This document shows, one piece after another, positions 1-11,900 of a DNA stretch of 64,000 nucleotides. Position 1 is the stretch's first letter; each line of letters begins with the position of its first letter. Below the pieces are notes generated by a model. It was not told the origin of the DNA, ran no database searches, and was given only the letters and a program-made list of their open reading frames with translations. The translations under genes were made by a program, and so were the position numbers. This DNA comes from Cunninghamia lanceolata (lineage: Eukaryota > Streptophyta > Pinopsida > Cupressales > Cupressaceae): assembly GCA_027924645.1 (NCBI GenBank), contig BSBN01000140.1, positions 5,834,501 to 5,898,500 of the forward strand, read 5' to 3'.

Positions 1-324
1 GCAGGTTAGTCACAACAACAAAAAATGCAGGATTCAAAAAGTCTATACAGCTGCAAATAACAAACAAACCGATAACAACTGTAACGTAAAAGAATATCGT
101 ACTACTGTAGCTTAAGAAAGCACAAAGAACCCTTTAGAAAGATATTTATTATCAACTTTTAAAGTTTTTGACGCAAAATTATGATCTGCTTTTGAGCAGT
201 ACATTAAAGATTAAGGAGAGAGAGTCCATGAGACAAACAACAAACTAAAAAAATCAGCTGAGTCCTTGCTACATCCAACCATCCTGAACAGACAAGGGAG
301 AAAAACTCCAAAGGTCATTGAACA

Positions 325-765
325 ATGAAAAGTAATTATATGAACATGAAAACCATATGCAAGATGACGGTCATGGAGTGTAATCTGAAAATGACAGTCA
401 TGGAGTGTAATCTGAAAAGTTATGCAAAATCTCCTACACAGTTTTTCCAACATCTTTCTTTTCATTTATCCATGGATTCTGATAAATATTCCATGACATG
501 GTCTGCAATTTTACTTCAAATAATCAAAATTAAAAACATATTACATCCTACTGATCCCCGTATACAATACGAACGTGAAAACCATATGCAAGACGATGAT
601 ATGGAGTGTAATCTGAAAAGTTATGCAAAACCTCCTACACAATTTTTTTCCAAAATATTTCTTTTCATTTATCCATGGAATGTGATCATATTCCATGACA
701 AGGTCTATAATTTTACTTCTAAATAATCAAAATTAAAAACATATTGCATCCTACTGGTCACCTAC
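325..765. repeat. Tandem duplication with a nested 30-bp repeat
   Basis: Two imperfect copies of a unit of about 230 bp. Copy 1 begins near 347 (accatatgcaagatgacg) and copy 2 near 580 (accatatgcaagacgatg). Both continue through tatggagtgtaatctgaaa, a catttatccatgga block and a shared end aattaaaaacatatt. Copy 1 also has an internal repeat of about 30 bp (atggagtgtaatctgaaa at about 373 and 403). The plus-strand ORF across it is repeat-derived and does not look like a real gene. Confidence 0.8.
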
Positions 766-1990
766 AAAATTAGCAAAGAAAGAAAAACGAATTTAGACCA
801 AGACAGTCTAAACAATGTCTATATTGGTTAATTTGGCATTGAAGACTAAAAATGCGAATCCAGACAATAAGACCAAACTCATACTTCCCGATTCATGGAA
901 AACTAAGGCATATTGATCAAACCGTTAACCTGAGATTTTTCCATTTATTTAGCTTCCTAAACTTGAACCTTAACTTATGACAGCAGTATAAAGAACATGT
1001 TTATTTGAGTCCAGAGTCATATACACAGCATTCATGACTCCTCTAATCCAGCATCTTAGAGACCTTGCTTGCTACAATCAAGTAGTCGCTGCTCACACTA
1101 CTTCTCTATACTCAAATTTGGATATACGAGCCAAGTTCAGTTAAAACCCTGGATTAAGGTCAATATCAGAATTTTGCACTGCTGCAAATTCATGAAAAAG
1201 AACACGTGTACAATAAATAGAAGACCACATGACACGTCCCAAATTCCACATGCACTCCAAGACCCAATGAAAGGTGAAGGTACATTACTCCAATTTCAAA
1301 TGCACCTGATTTATATTTAAACAATATAAATGTGTTATTTGTTTTTACTCTATCCCACCATTTGGAAGACAAAACAATACAAAGATATTTGTTATTTTTC
1401 TTCTGATAATGGTCTAACGAGTCAAAAGCCAACAAAAATCATGGCCCTCTGTTCTTCATTGAAAGATTCCAAATATTAGTAACTTTGCACTGATAATGCC
1501 AAACACAGCCACGGAAGTTACAAATTTCATTGGGACCAAATAAAAACACATACAAAGCAACAGGATTCAACTTTAAAATGAATGGTCTAGAGGGTAGTGC
1601 ATTAGCAGCAAAGGGGTTAATTCTTACAGAAAGTGGCCCTAGTCAAACCCCCACACCACAATAAAGTGGTCATTAACTTGGAGGACATGTCACAAAGATT
1701 GTGGAGTATTGAAATCAGGGTAAATGAGGTTGTGGAGTATCAAAATATGTGTTATATTTCTGAGGTATGATCCAGGTTCAATCCCACTCTGCAGTAAAGG
1801 GTACATGATCTTTACCCCATGCTGCAATGAGGAAACCCATAATCACAGTGCTGCACTATGAACCAGAAAATACTTCAAGCTGACAAGTTGATTAAAACAA
1901 TAGATACAGGAAGAAAAATTTGTAACAGAAAAACCTCAAAATTCACTGTTCTCCCACTATACCAACAGCAACTCAATTGGTGCCAAAAGA
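766..1990. other. No gene seen
   Basis: AT-rich sequence without a convincing ORF, splice-bounded exon or recognisable transposon domain. It could be intron or 3' flank of the DEL-like gene to the right, because the leftmost exon I can support (2,585-2,647) ends in a good donor site and the gene must continue leftwards. Confidence 0.4.
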
Positions 1991-2440
1991 AGACTACCCA
2001 AAGCACAAAAAAGACATCTTATCATCCAAAATGAACACCATACACCAACACAGGAAACTACCATGGCAAAGCAAGTTCAAAGTTCCATATTGTTTTGACA
2101 TCCAAAATTGCAGGCAAGACTTGCAGAACAGAGTAAAATTAGGGCATAAAAACAAACTAAATCCATGAAATCCAAATCCATGACCACACATTGAAAATCA
2201 TCCCAAAGTAATTTACTAAAAGACCTCACAACTTCAAAGTAAACCAACCAACGAGCAACCACGCCAGAAAAAGCTAAAACCTCCAAGAATGTTGGAAATT
2301 CCAAATTTGCCGGTAAAAACTGCAGGATGCACAAAAAATAGGGCACAAAACAAACTAGCTCCCTGAAATTCGATACCATGGCCTCCGATTGAAAATACAC
2401 CAGGTAATTACTCAATCAAAGCCACAACTTAAAACGAACA
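1991..2440. repeat. Old imperfect tandem duplication
   Basis: A block around 2,105-2,215 (aggcaagacttgcagaacag, then agggcataaaaacaaact, then ttgaaaatcatccc) recurs in diverged form around 2,310-2,410 (ccggtaaaaactgcagg, then agggcacaaaacaaact, then ttgaaaatacacc). The period is about 200 bp. Overlapping small ORFs on both strands here are chance products of the repeat. Confidence 0.55.
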
Positions 2441-2584
2441 AATAATCAACAATAAATTTCACAAATTCAGGCAGGAGGTCATAATAACCACCATAAGAAA
2501 CCCTTATTTTACACCATCAAAACAACAAATCAAACCTTTACTGAATCGAAGAACAAATCAAGTATAAATTGCTGAAATTTTTAC

Positions 2585-2647
2585 CTTGAATACCCGTTGT
2601 AGATTCTTTGTCTTCTTCAGAAATTAGAGCCTGAGGGTTTCCAAGTG
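2585..2647 (-). CDS. DEL-like gene, downstream exon (partial gene)
   Basis: Minus-strand exon bounded by a donor at its low end (ttcaag|gtaaaa, GT at 2,583-2,584). There are two possible acceptors: ccctcag ending next to 2,630, or tttcatcag ending next to 2,647. With the 2,630 acceptor the exon is in phase 0 with the preceding exon and reads ALISEEDKESTTGIQ. No stop codon occurs before the donor, so the gene continues to the left, but I could not identify the next exon in 1-2,584. I assign it to the DEL-like gene because of position, strand, intron size (about 100 bp) and phase. The residues are not diagnostic. Confidence 0.45.
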
Positions 2648-2669
2648 CTGATGAAATAGACAGAGCACA

Positions 2670-2893
2670 TTATTTATAGGCAAAGGATTTATGATAGAGC
2701 ACAGCGGGATTATAGATGGCCCTGCCTACATTCACATTTGAGCTGCTGGGCTGCAGAGGTTTCAACGTCGTCCTGCTCTTGGCAGGGCTTCCAAATAGTC
2801 TCTGTTCAATGGCTGGCTCCTCTTTGTTTTGGGCTGTTGTGCTTGTATTGCTCGACAGTACGGTGCCGAACTGCCTCTTCCTACCTGGCATTT
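2670..2893 (-). CDS. DEL-like gene, exon with RKRxFG motif
   Basis: Minus-strand exon after a good acceptor (gtttgttgacag|aaatgcc, exon starts at 2,893). It encodes MPGRKRQFGTVLSSN followed by a Ser/Thr/Lys-rich, probably disordered stretch including EQRLFGSPAKSRTTLKPLQ. A basic K/RKR.FG.. motif shortly after the second DNA-binding domain is a feature of DP-E2F-like and E2F7/8 proteins. The exon either uses a donor at 2,729 (aat|gtaggc), which joins in phase 0 to the next exon, or reads through to a TAA at 2,670-2,672. The junction with the upstream exon has a phase problem: that exon supplies two bases of a codon, while this reading frame needs one. Canonical joining gives TGA. A cryptic acceptor at gaagag|gcagttc would restore the frame but removes GRKR. 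Confidence 0.6.
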
Positions 2894-2978
2894 CTGTCAA
2901 CAAACGCAAAGGGCAAAGCATTAAGAATCATTGTAGAAGAGACTTGGAAGTTGACAAGTACTAGAGTGCAGAGCTTAC

Positions 2979-3031
2979 CAGAGGGATACTTTGCATTTAA
3001 ACGCAGGCTTTCTGTTCTCGGCACTATGAGT
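2979..3031 (-). CDS. DEL-like gene, end of second E2F-type DNA-binding domain
   Basis: Minus-strand exon of 53 bp between acceptor cctcaaatag and donor ctctg|gtaagc. It reads THSAENRKPAFKCKVSL plus two bases. In plant DEL and animal E2F7/8 proteins the second winged-helix domain ends with a block of the type LIEKTH..(5-6)..RKPAFRW, and this exon supplies TH....RKPAFK directly after LIEK of the preceding exon. The usual Trp after PAFK/R is Cys here. The introns on both sides are only about 81 and 85 bp, normal for plant genes. Confidence 0.72.
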
Positions 3032-3112
3032 CTATTTGAGGCAGGGCAAGATTTAAGTCATGGTATTATTCCTCTACAAACAGAAACACTGGACGGAAAT
3101 GCATTTATTTAC

Positions 3113-3174
3113 CTTTTCAATGAGATTTAGGGATGACAGAATGTTCACAATGTCATACAGACACCTAACTTTGG
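3113..3174 (-). CDS. DP-E2F-like (DEL, atypical E2F) gene, recognition-helix exon
   Basis: Minus-strand exon of 62 bp, acceptor tattttttacag and donor gaaaag|gtaaat. It reads KVRCLYDIVNILSSLNLIEK, the recognition-helix core (RR.YDI.NVL....LIEK) of an E2F-family winged helix. With the following exon it matches the second DNA-binding domain of DEL (atypical E2F) proteins, which bind E2F sites without a DP partner and repress transcription of cell-cycle and endocycle genes in the nucleus. The second Arg of the RR pair, a DNA-contacting position in the family, is Cys here. The exon begins in phase with two bases of a codon, so upstream exons carrying the first winged helix must exist or have existed at higher coordinates. 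I did not find them before 20 kb. The gene is partial as seen and could be a pseudogene. Confidence 0.75.
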
Positions 3175-3840
3175 CTGTAAAAAATAGACAACAAGGACTG
3201 CATGAGACAGGTGCACCCACACTTGTATGCACGCATGTTACTCTGCAATAAAAAATCCACCAAAAATAAACCTTTAGACACGTCCAAACCTATCAATAAA
3301 AAAATTTCAGAAAATATTTACATCTAATGGTTGAAGAGGAAAGTGCTTGCATTCCTCTCTCCTCTCGAATAAAAAACCCCAGAAAAAATCACACCCAATA
3401 ATTACAGAGGAAAGTGCTTCTAGTATCAGGGAAAAAAACAACAGACTATAGTAGAATGACTAATATTTCCATGTATACACCAATAAGGACAACTAATATG
3501 ATTTTAGTGAGGCAAAAACCATAGTCTCCTGCCTTTGGCGGGGACTAATAAAAAATGACATAAGTGAACAAAATATTAAATTGAAAATACAGTGAAAATA
3601 ATAATACAATGAAAACAAAAATAGAATGATGGATATCAGTTTTTTTTTAAAATACTACGAGGACACCACTTTATCAATATATCTCCAACTTGTACTCGGT
3701 CTCCATTCTCAACATAAAACTGACTTCTGAAAAAAAAAGTACTTGAATCAATCAACATATGCTAACTTCTAAAAAGACATACTTGAATCAATCAACATAA
3801 GCTATAATTTGGAATTTGGAATTTTTCTATTTGTTAATAG
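3175..3840. other. No exon or transposon recognised
   Basis: This is where the upstream exon of the DEL-like gene would be expected if its intron were short. I see no E2F-like coding here, only AT-rich sequence with a weakly repeated block (gaggaaagtgctt at about 3,337 and 3,408). Confidence 0.4.
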
Positions 3841-3841
3841 C

Positions 3842-4370
3842 ATCACGTTGAATGTGTTGGAATGAAGAATTACAAGATACTCTTTAGGGACATTAGTTTT
3901 TTTTATAAGAATGGAAACTGATCTAGGTTATTGTACCATTTTACAATTTTACGCATGCTTCATATGATAAATTATATCTAATAATGTAGTGGTAAGACAT
4001 GCTGACATGAATTTAAAGTTATGTTATCATAAATAAAATATTATTAGATTTTCAATGACACTTTAATGAAATTTCAAAGTTATGTTAATATTATCACATT
4101 GAATGTGTTGGAATGAAGAATTACAAGATACTCTTTAAGAACATTAGTTAGGAATGAAGAATTACAAGATACTCTTTAGGAGCATTAGTTGTTTGATAAG
4201 AATGCAAAGTGATCCATGTTATTGTACCATTTTACAATTTTACACATGCTTCATATGAGAAATTATATCTAATAATGTAGTGCTAAGACATAGTGACATG
4301 AATTTAAAGTTTTGTTATCATAAATAAAATATTATTAGAATTTCAATGACACTTTAATGAAATTTCAAAA
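3842..4370. repeat. Tandem duplication, period about 251 bp
   Basis: Copy 1 starts at 3,842 (atcacgttgaatgtgttgga) and copy 2 at 4,093 (atcacattgaatgtgttgga). Both run through taccattttacaatttta, tatctaataatgtagtg and gacactttaatgaaatttca. Copy 2 contains a further internal duplication of ggaatgaagaattacaag (about 4,109 and 4,150). Divergence is several percent with small indels. Confidence 0.85.
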
Positions 4371-4847
4371 GAATGGGCATTCTACTAATAGACATGCATC
4401 GAGGTTTAACTAATGTTGAGTCCATAGACCTAACATTATAGGATGAAGTTAGGATTGTGTATTGAGTGATTTTGATAAAATAAACACTTCTTAATTATTG
4501 ATATGAATTTAGAGAAAATTTATAATTCATACACCTAATAGATATGAACAACTAATATTGGAAATGTTTATCTTCTTAATTTTTTTTACAAAATTATTAT
4601 AATATAAAAAGTTAAGATAATAATAAAAAATTATTTAAAATTTAAATTACAAGGTCAACAAATATAATTATTTATGTGTGAAATATGAATTTACAAGAAT
4701 AGGATGATTTAAAATGTCAACTTTATGTTTAAAATTTAGAGTATGGTATTGTAGACCAAATTTAAAGTGTTAATTTTATGTTTTATAATATAGCATATGT
4801 CGCCCAAGTCTCATATAGTTAATGCCAAATACACTTTTCAAAATTTA

Positions 4848-5005
4848 AAGAAGAAAAATATACTGGGTAATCTATATAAGGAAATAAAACACACTTTATA
4901 AAAATATTATATTCTTGATATTTTAAAAATTAAAGAAGAAAAATATAGTAGTTAATAAATGTAAGGAAATAAAACACACTTTATATAAAAGATCATAATA
5001 GTCTT
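4848..5005. repeat. Short tandem duplication, period about 90 bp
   Basis: The pair of blocks ttaaagaagaaaaatata and aaggaaataaaacacactt occurs at about 4,846-4,895 and again at about 4,928-4,985. The surrounding sequence is very AT-rich and non-coding. Confidence 0.65.
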
Positions 5006-8000
5006 AATGTTAACAAAAGTAAATTTAGAATTAATAGAGTTGAAACAAAGAAAATGAAATTATTGAGAAGGGATAGAATTTATCTCATTTTTGGAGTGAA
5101 TTAAAAATTTTATCTATTTGATTGAGTAAGATATAGTAATATAAGATCTAAAATTAAGATTTGGTATCAAAATAGTGATGAACATGCCATGACAAAGATA
5201 TGTTGAGATTTTAGTTTTTTTGGACTGAGGCCACACTTGTGGTTCTATCCTTGAACACCTCATCATTACATGGATATGTCCTCCACAAATTTGATTTTTG
5301 ATACCCATTCACATATGCCTATATTGAAATGAATCTACATAGACCTAGACATGACAATTACATTTTTATAGAGTTCTTCCTACTAAATACATATGGAATA
5401 TTGTTGAATTATTTGATAGTAGTCAAATGATCTAGGGCCCATGTTGAATCCTACTAGACAAATCTCTAGATGAGGATCCATATGAAGATATTGTATACGT
5501 AAAACTTTTTGAGATAGACAAGTGTAAAGATAGAGAAAGATATATGATTACTATCTTCTTCTATCTACCTATCTATTGCCTATCTCCGACTAACCTATGT
5601 TATAAATCTATATGTATATATAGATTACATAGGTTTCATGTCATGAAGACCAAGAGCTTCTAGGAAGTTGAACTATTTTATATGGGAGTGAAACTTGTTC
5701 CTTGTATGAATATAAACTTCTTGATGGTTGTGGATGGTAACTATTTTCTCATAGATGTCTATTCTACTAATAGATGGCTTGGCATACCACAATCCTTTGG
5801 AATGCCACCTAGATTCCCACATTGACTATATTGCCCAAACTTTATAGAGTGGCACTTAAAATAATGTAACGAGTCATAGTTTGAATCAAACTTTTTCATT
5901 TAGCCTTGAGGTTTGTTAGACCTTCCTTGAGCCATGGTGGAAACTATAGTTTCTAGATGATGTATGGTTTCTAGAGAAATTTTTAATCCTTTACAATGTG
6001 TTCAATGGCACCATTGAAGTATGTGCAATACTTGCTAGAGATAGGTGATTGGTCTTTATGTTTTCATGAGCATTTAGGATATGCTCTTGAGTATTGTAGA
6101 CCATGGAAGTGTTGTATAATTATCATAATATAGAAGAATAGCCATGGCATTACCATGTGCCCCATTTTAGTTAATCTTCTTGGATCAATTACCTCTCCTT
6201 ATGAAACAATTATTTTGATTGTGTTGAGTCTAGGATGTAGGTGTGGAACCTTGAATTCTAGATGCTACTTGGTGAGCCATTTGGGTTACTATGGGAGTTG
6301 ACCCTTTATAACTAATCTAATGTGTGCCTTAACCAATTCTATGTAAATATGGTTTCATGAATATAACATATCTTTATTGCTAGATGTTGTTCATCCATTG
6401 ATGGTGAGATGCAAAAATCTAAGGATGCATAGTTGTATAATATAATCTTCTTTGGAGTTCTCACAACTTGTGTTGACTATGGAATCACTGCAAGGTACCA
6501 TTAGAGGACCTTAAGGATCAAATGAAATATACCCCACACAAAAAAGAACCCCCTATGATATGAAAGAACACCATGGCCCTTACAGAAATAGGGTGAATCA
6601 AACATGACCCATTGGATTGATCAATATTAGGGACATTAGGAGGAATGGAATACACAGGTACATGTAAACATTGATTTTGCAAAAGATACCTTGAACATCT
6701 CCAAGGCCCATGCCTAAACTGAAACCCAAACTATACAAAACATGAAACCCCAATATATAATGTCTTAAATTAGTTGTCAATGCATGGCTTAATAAAGTAA
6801 TAAGGCATATGAGGAACATAGAAATTTTCATTTTGGGATGTGCCAACATTGGCTTTCATTATGGATGAGTACTCTTGTTAGGTATTGCATGAATCTATAA
6901 GCTCTAGGATCTAGACCATAAAAACATCAAGGATTAAAGTGGGGACATAGAGCACAAGGAAAACACAAACATGCACACACATATATACAAAACAATACAC
7001 AACAAGGACAAATAAATTAAACCTAAAGCATAACACAAAACACCAAATCTAAACTTGCAACTAATAGACATGAAGGAATTAGAGAAGACTACTTAAGTAT
7101 GATATGCAAGTAACATCTAGTGCATGTTGTAGGTCATGCCCTATAAATAAGTTATATGAGATAAGGCCACAAACAAATTTAAGTCCAATAAATGCCCCTA
7201 TCAATGACCACCTTAAGTATGGAGCTAGTCTTTCCTAACTTCATGATGTATTTTCCTCTCAATTGCACTTCATGAAGTATCTTACATTCTAAACATGAAC
7301 ATGCTACCAATTCTTAAGAGACAAGAATCAAAATCATTATAATCATTAGTACGATTCAACCTTATGTAGTAGGACCATGATCCATGTCCATTCATGTGAT
7401 AAATAAAATTTTCTAACCCCAAGTTAGCATGATATAAATCATAATCAATAGGATTAGCAACCCAATATAAGCACATAAGAAAAATAAAATTCTCATAATC
7501 TTTGTCCATAATATAAATTTTACTTCTCCCCACTCTAAGTGAGTCAAGATTGAGATAAAGAGTCTCAAGCTCACAAGAATCAAAATATATCTAATCATAA
7601 AGAATAAACTTCTCATGTTTGTCAAACTAAAAAAGTTTCATCTTCAAGCATACTCTCAAATTCAAATTCACCTTTTTGGTCTTCAAGATAATCCAAGATT
7701 TGTTGCCTCTTTATATTGATAAACACATTTGAGGCCTAGATCAAAGAGCTTTAATTTTGGTGTATTACAATTTTCACCATCAACTAAAATTTGACCTTTG
7801 CCAAACTGGTTTGGGAACATACTTAGTTACTTATAAAGATCTTGGGCTAATAGTAGTTTGTATATATGACCCTTACTAATGATAATACACGCCTCCACAT
7901 TTGAATCATGTGCATGATCAAAGCTCACTTTTACATAATCAACATGAAAATAAAATCCATGAGACATCTGTTATGAATAAACATGTCCCTTTGGTTTCCT

Positions 8001-8741
8001 CTCTATTTCTGGTACCTCACAATAATTTGCTAAATAATAGTTTTGCTAAAAATAAATTCATCAATAATTTCTCCCTCTTCCTCCTATAGACAAGAATTTA
8101 AATTCCATTTAAAACACATAAGTAAAGTATTTGAGCACTCCCTATAAGGATTAGGACATCTGCTCTCATTAAGGTTCGTAGTTGCTTGTGTCAATGCATC
8201 CAAACCAAGTTCTAATAACTTGTCAAGGATCAAAAACATCATGATCATGAGGGTTAAAGTCAAAGACATTTGAACTTGGAACTTTCTCTACATCCACCAC
8301 TAAATCATTATCAAGGACATCAAACTTTTCATTAGCATACTTATTTTTGAAGTGTAAATCCTTCCCTCTCATCACTATGTGAACATGCATTTGTAGTAGA
8401 GACATCATTAATACCACAATGCTCAAAGGAAACAAAGCATGGGCGGACATCAAATAGAAAACTACGATCATGTTCCACAAGTTAAGCTATTTCAAACCCA
8501 TCTTTACTGTCATCTTTACTCAAAAAAACCTCATTAAGTTGAAAGCTTGAGAATACATCATTCGAGATTCACTCACATAGTTTCCACAAGATGTAGAAAC
8601 GCATACCTCGGTCTCTCTATAGAACTCACTTGACAATATAAAATACATCCTCAATATCATTATGTAAAAATCCCACTACATTATTATCGATACGTGATGT
8701 TGTAATACTTGCCACACTTGATGACATTTTAAAAATCCATA
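5006..8741. other. Decayed intergenic sequence
   Basis: No intact gene. Short minus-strand reading frames at 7,282-7,625 and 8,084-8,480 are moderately protein-like but show no motif that I recognise, and stop codons interrupt them. They may be remnants of an old retroelement on the minus strand. A PBS-like string tttggtatcaaaa occurs at about 5,159, but I cannot place an LTR next to it. Confidence 0.35.
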
Positions 8742-8940
8742 CAATGTGAGTTAAAAGAGCTTTTGGATAAAATTATGTGCAAGTTTTTTAACATCAATAT
8801 TTTCGGATCACACTCTATGATCCATCATTAAGATGAAGTAAAGGAAAAGATATGATGGATCACAAAGTGTGATCCAAAACGTTGATGTTAAAAAACTTGC
8901 ACACAATTTTATCCAAAAAATCTCTTAACTCATTACAATG
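8742..8940. repeat. Fold-back (inverted-repeat) element, about 200 bp
   Basis: Two arms of roughly 90 bp are near-perfect reverse complements around a loop of about 20-25 bp near 8,832-8,855. Left-arm landmarks are gagttaaaagag, ggataaaattatgtgcaag, ttttttaacatcaa and ggatcacactctatgatcc. The right arm holds their complements: ggatcacaaagtgtgatcc, ttgatgttaaaaaa, cttgcacacaattttatcc and ctcttaactc. The structure fits a MITE-like fold-back or an RNA hairpin. No coding capacity. The flanking target duplication is not clear (catacaatg left, attacaatg right). Confidence 0.85.
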
Positions 8941-11900
8941 AACTATGAAAAAAACATGCTTGCTATGCATAAAATGTGCCATCATAAAACCATAACAAAA
9001 CATAATTTACAACTCAACAAATCTACTTATAAAGATCCCACATTTAGGCACTCAAAGGATACATGAACAAGCACACAAGTAACACACAAGACCATAATAA
9101 GGCAACCTAAAAATTATCAATTAAGGTTATTAGATATGACACTAATAAGTTAAGAACTCCAAATGCAATTCCAAAGAGTTCATATAATTAACAATCATTT
9201 TCAATCATGAATCTCATAGGTTCTAACCACATAAATATATGTGCAAGGACGAAGGTTTCTCAAGAGGAAGTCATGGTTTAAATCCACATAGCACACAACA
9301 AAGACAAGGAGACGAATTATAATTTATAATGCCTAAAAGTCCATAGACGCATACTCAAACAAAGGAGTAAGGGACTCCAACAATCTTGATTTAGCATAGG
9401 ATCATAACCATTACAAGGATCGACATGTATGTTTTAGAAATCATGGTAAGGGTCCCTAAATTGAAATAATGTTAAATGCCTTTCAAATTCATAAAAAGTA
9501 GAAAATAAATTACAGAATAGCAAAATAAAATAGCCCCAATCTCCGCCCCCAAAAATAATGAGTTTAAGGTATAATCCCATAATTAAGACTAATGAGTTAA
9601 ACCCATAATCCCATCATTAATTATTAATTGTAAGTGATTTAAGAACCATCGTAGATTTATATAAATTCTACCATTATTCTCCAATGGGTTTTTTCGACAT
9701 GATATGCTGAACATGGTTTTGTTGAGCACGAATTCGTTTGCACATGATTTCATTGATGATGTTTTAACACCAATCTTATACCATCCAAGTTTAATAGAAA
9801 TATAGTGGATTTGAATGTTTCAATAAAAACAGGATAAATTTTAGCAAAAATGGCATCCAAGTTTAAGTATCTCAAATGTATATTTTAGTGTGAAAAATAG
9901 AGGGATTTTTAACCATTATTTGAGTGCTTAAAAAGTACGTACCAGCTAAATATGGTATCCAAAATGATGGAGAAATCTGCAACCAATGCGGCTAATATGA
10001 AAGAAATAAAGCCCAACAACAATGGTGTCCATAGAGGTCATTTATAGCAATAAAAATATCTTTTGAGCAACACTAAAATGCTCCAACAAGATCCAAAATC
10101 CAAGGATTGAAAAGTGCATTGAAAAGTATATTGGAAACTGTGAAAAATCCCTCTTCTAAGATGCCTCTAGCATATCTAAATATCTCCAAACAAATTTGTC
10201 GAGTAATTATAGCAGCCAAGCTCTTTTCCTTCTTCAATATGGCACTAATGAAATCCCTTTCCAAAAGTCCGAACTAACAAGTAATTAGGAATTTTTTTAG
10301 TTTTATTTTGAAAGCAAAAAAAAACACTATATAAAATGGAAATTAAAATCCAAATAAAAATTCTTAAAAGATTTATAAAATCAATCTAAAAAGATTAAAT
10401 TAAAATAGCATACTAAGGATTTATAATTCAAAATCTTAAAATGAATATGAAATTAACCTAAGGAATTAAACCAACAATTAAGAGTATATGATTACAAACT
10501 CAAAATAAGATGTCTAACAACAAGATTAAAACTAAGAATTAAATCTTATAATTTTGCATTAGGCAAAATTCATCAAGATGACTGGAAAAAGAATAAATTT
10601 CACAAAAAAGAAAAATTAATAATTAAAAACTAAAATATCAAGTTAAATAAATGAGCTTGAAAAGATATAAAATCTAGGTACCTGCAAGAAGTTGGGTCCA
10701 TATATAGGGGAAGCATCAAGCAAAAAAATTTCTGACAGGAATGGGATCCCTTTTAAAATAACAGATCCTGTTTAGGCTCAGGGTCTTGATCCTAAATGGG
10801 ACCTCATTGAGAAATGGGGCTCCATTACGGTTCGGATCCCGACCTAAACAAGATCCCACTTCTATATGGGATCTCGCTTAGAAATGGGGGGCCATTTCTA
10901 AATAGTATTTATTTAAAAAAAAAAAGGCTTGTGAGCTCATTTATTCTTTTTTGTAAAAGTATTTATTTTTTAGAAACAAATATTTTGAAATGAGTAGCAA
11001 TTTTAAAATGGGTAACCGTTCTATTTTGGAACAAGTACTCATTTAAAAAAAATTGAAATGTTGACCTGCCTTTTAGGTTTGATTTTAAGCTCAAGAAAGA
11101 CATGGTAACTCGACCCTTACCCTTGGACTTGCAAGTACAAGGTCATGTCAATACTTTGGCAATATGACTGACGACTTTTTTTTAAAGAATTTTTTAATGA
11201 AATTAAAACCCATTAGAGAGGATGATGTCTAGTTTTTAAATATGTAATTCTTTTATGATTAGATTTATTTTGCTATTTTTAAATTAATTTTTGAGAAAAT
11301 TGGTCCATAAAATTGAACTGTCAGGTGTTTGTATTTTTTAATAAATTTTAATTTTATAAGTTTTTTTTAAAAAATATATCTCATCAATCTAAACACAATT
11401 CTTTACACAATGAAAAAAAATAAAAATGATTAGTTTAGCTTAAATTATGCTTGCCAGACACGAGGGTTTTTCATAAATAGCAAATAGGGCCAATAAAAAT
11501 TAATAAAAAAATATTTGGAAAAAAATTATATAAAAATATCCTTATCAATATTCAGTTTAATACACATCTTGTCCCAAAAGAAATTAGAAAAATACTTTTA
11601 TATAGGTCAAATTATGTTTTTCGGACACATGCATGGTATAGTCTTAAAAAAATGACTTTAAAAAAGTGGTTTTTGTACAAGCCTATACAAAATTAATTTG
11701 TATCATCTGGGTATTAGAATAAATTACATATTTGAAAACTAGACGCAAAATCCTACATTTCATATTATTGAACCTTTTAAAGATTCTATGTGCAAGTGCT
11801 TCAAATTTTTAGTCCAACTGTGACAAACTTTGATTTTCAAGAAAAACACTTCCACTTTTTGGCCAAAAAGTGGACCCAACTTCTTGCACACACCTATTCA

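Noticed and set aside
2716..3130. Plus-strand ORFs of 82-130 codons
   Set aside because: They are antisense shadows of the DEL-like exons, and their translations show no family features.
5150..5175. Primer-binding site of an LTR element
   Set aside because: tttggtatcaaaa matches the primer type, but no LTR end or gag is adjacent.
6598..6849. Hydrophobic minus-strand ORF as a membrane protein
   Set aside because: The composition follows from AT-rich antisense sequence. There is no partner exon, start context or motif.
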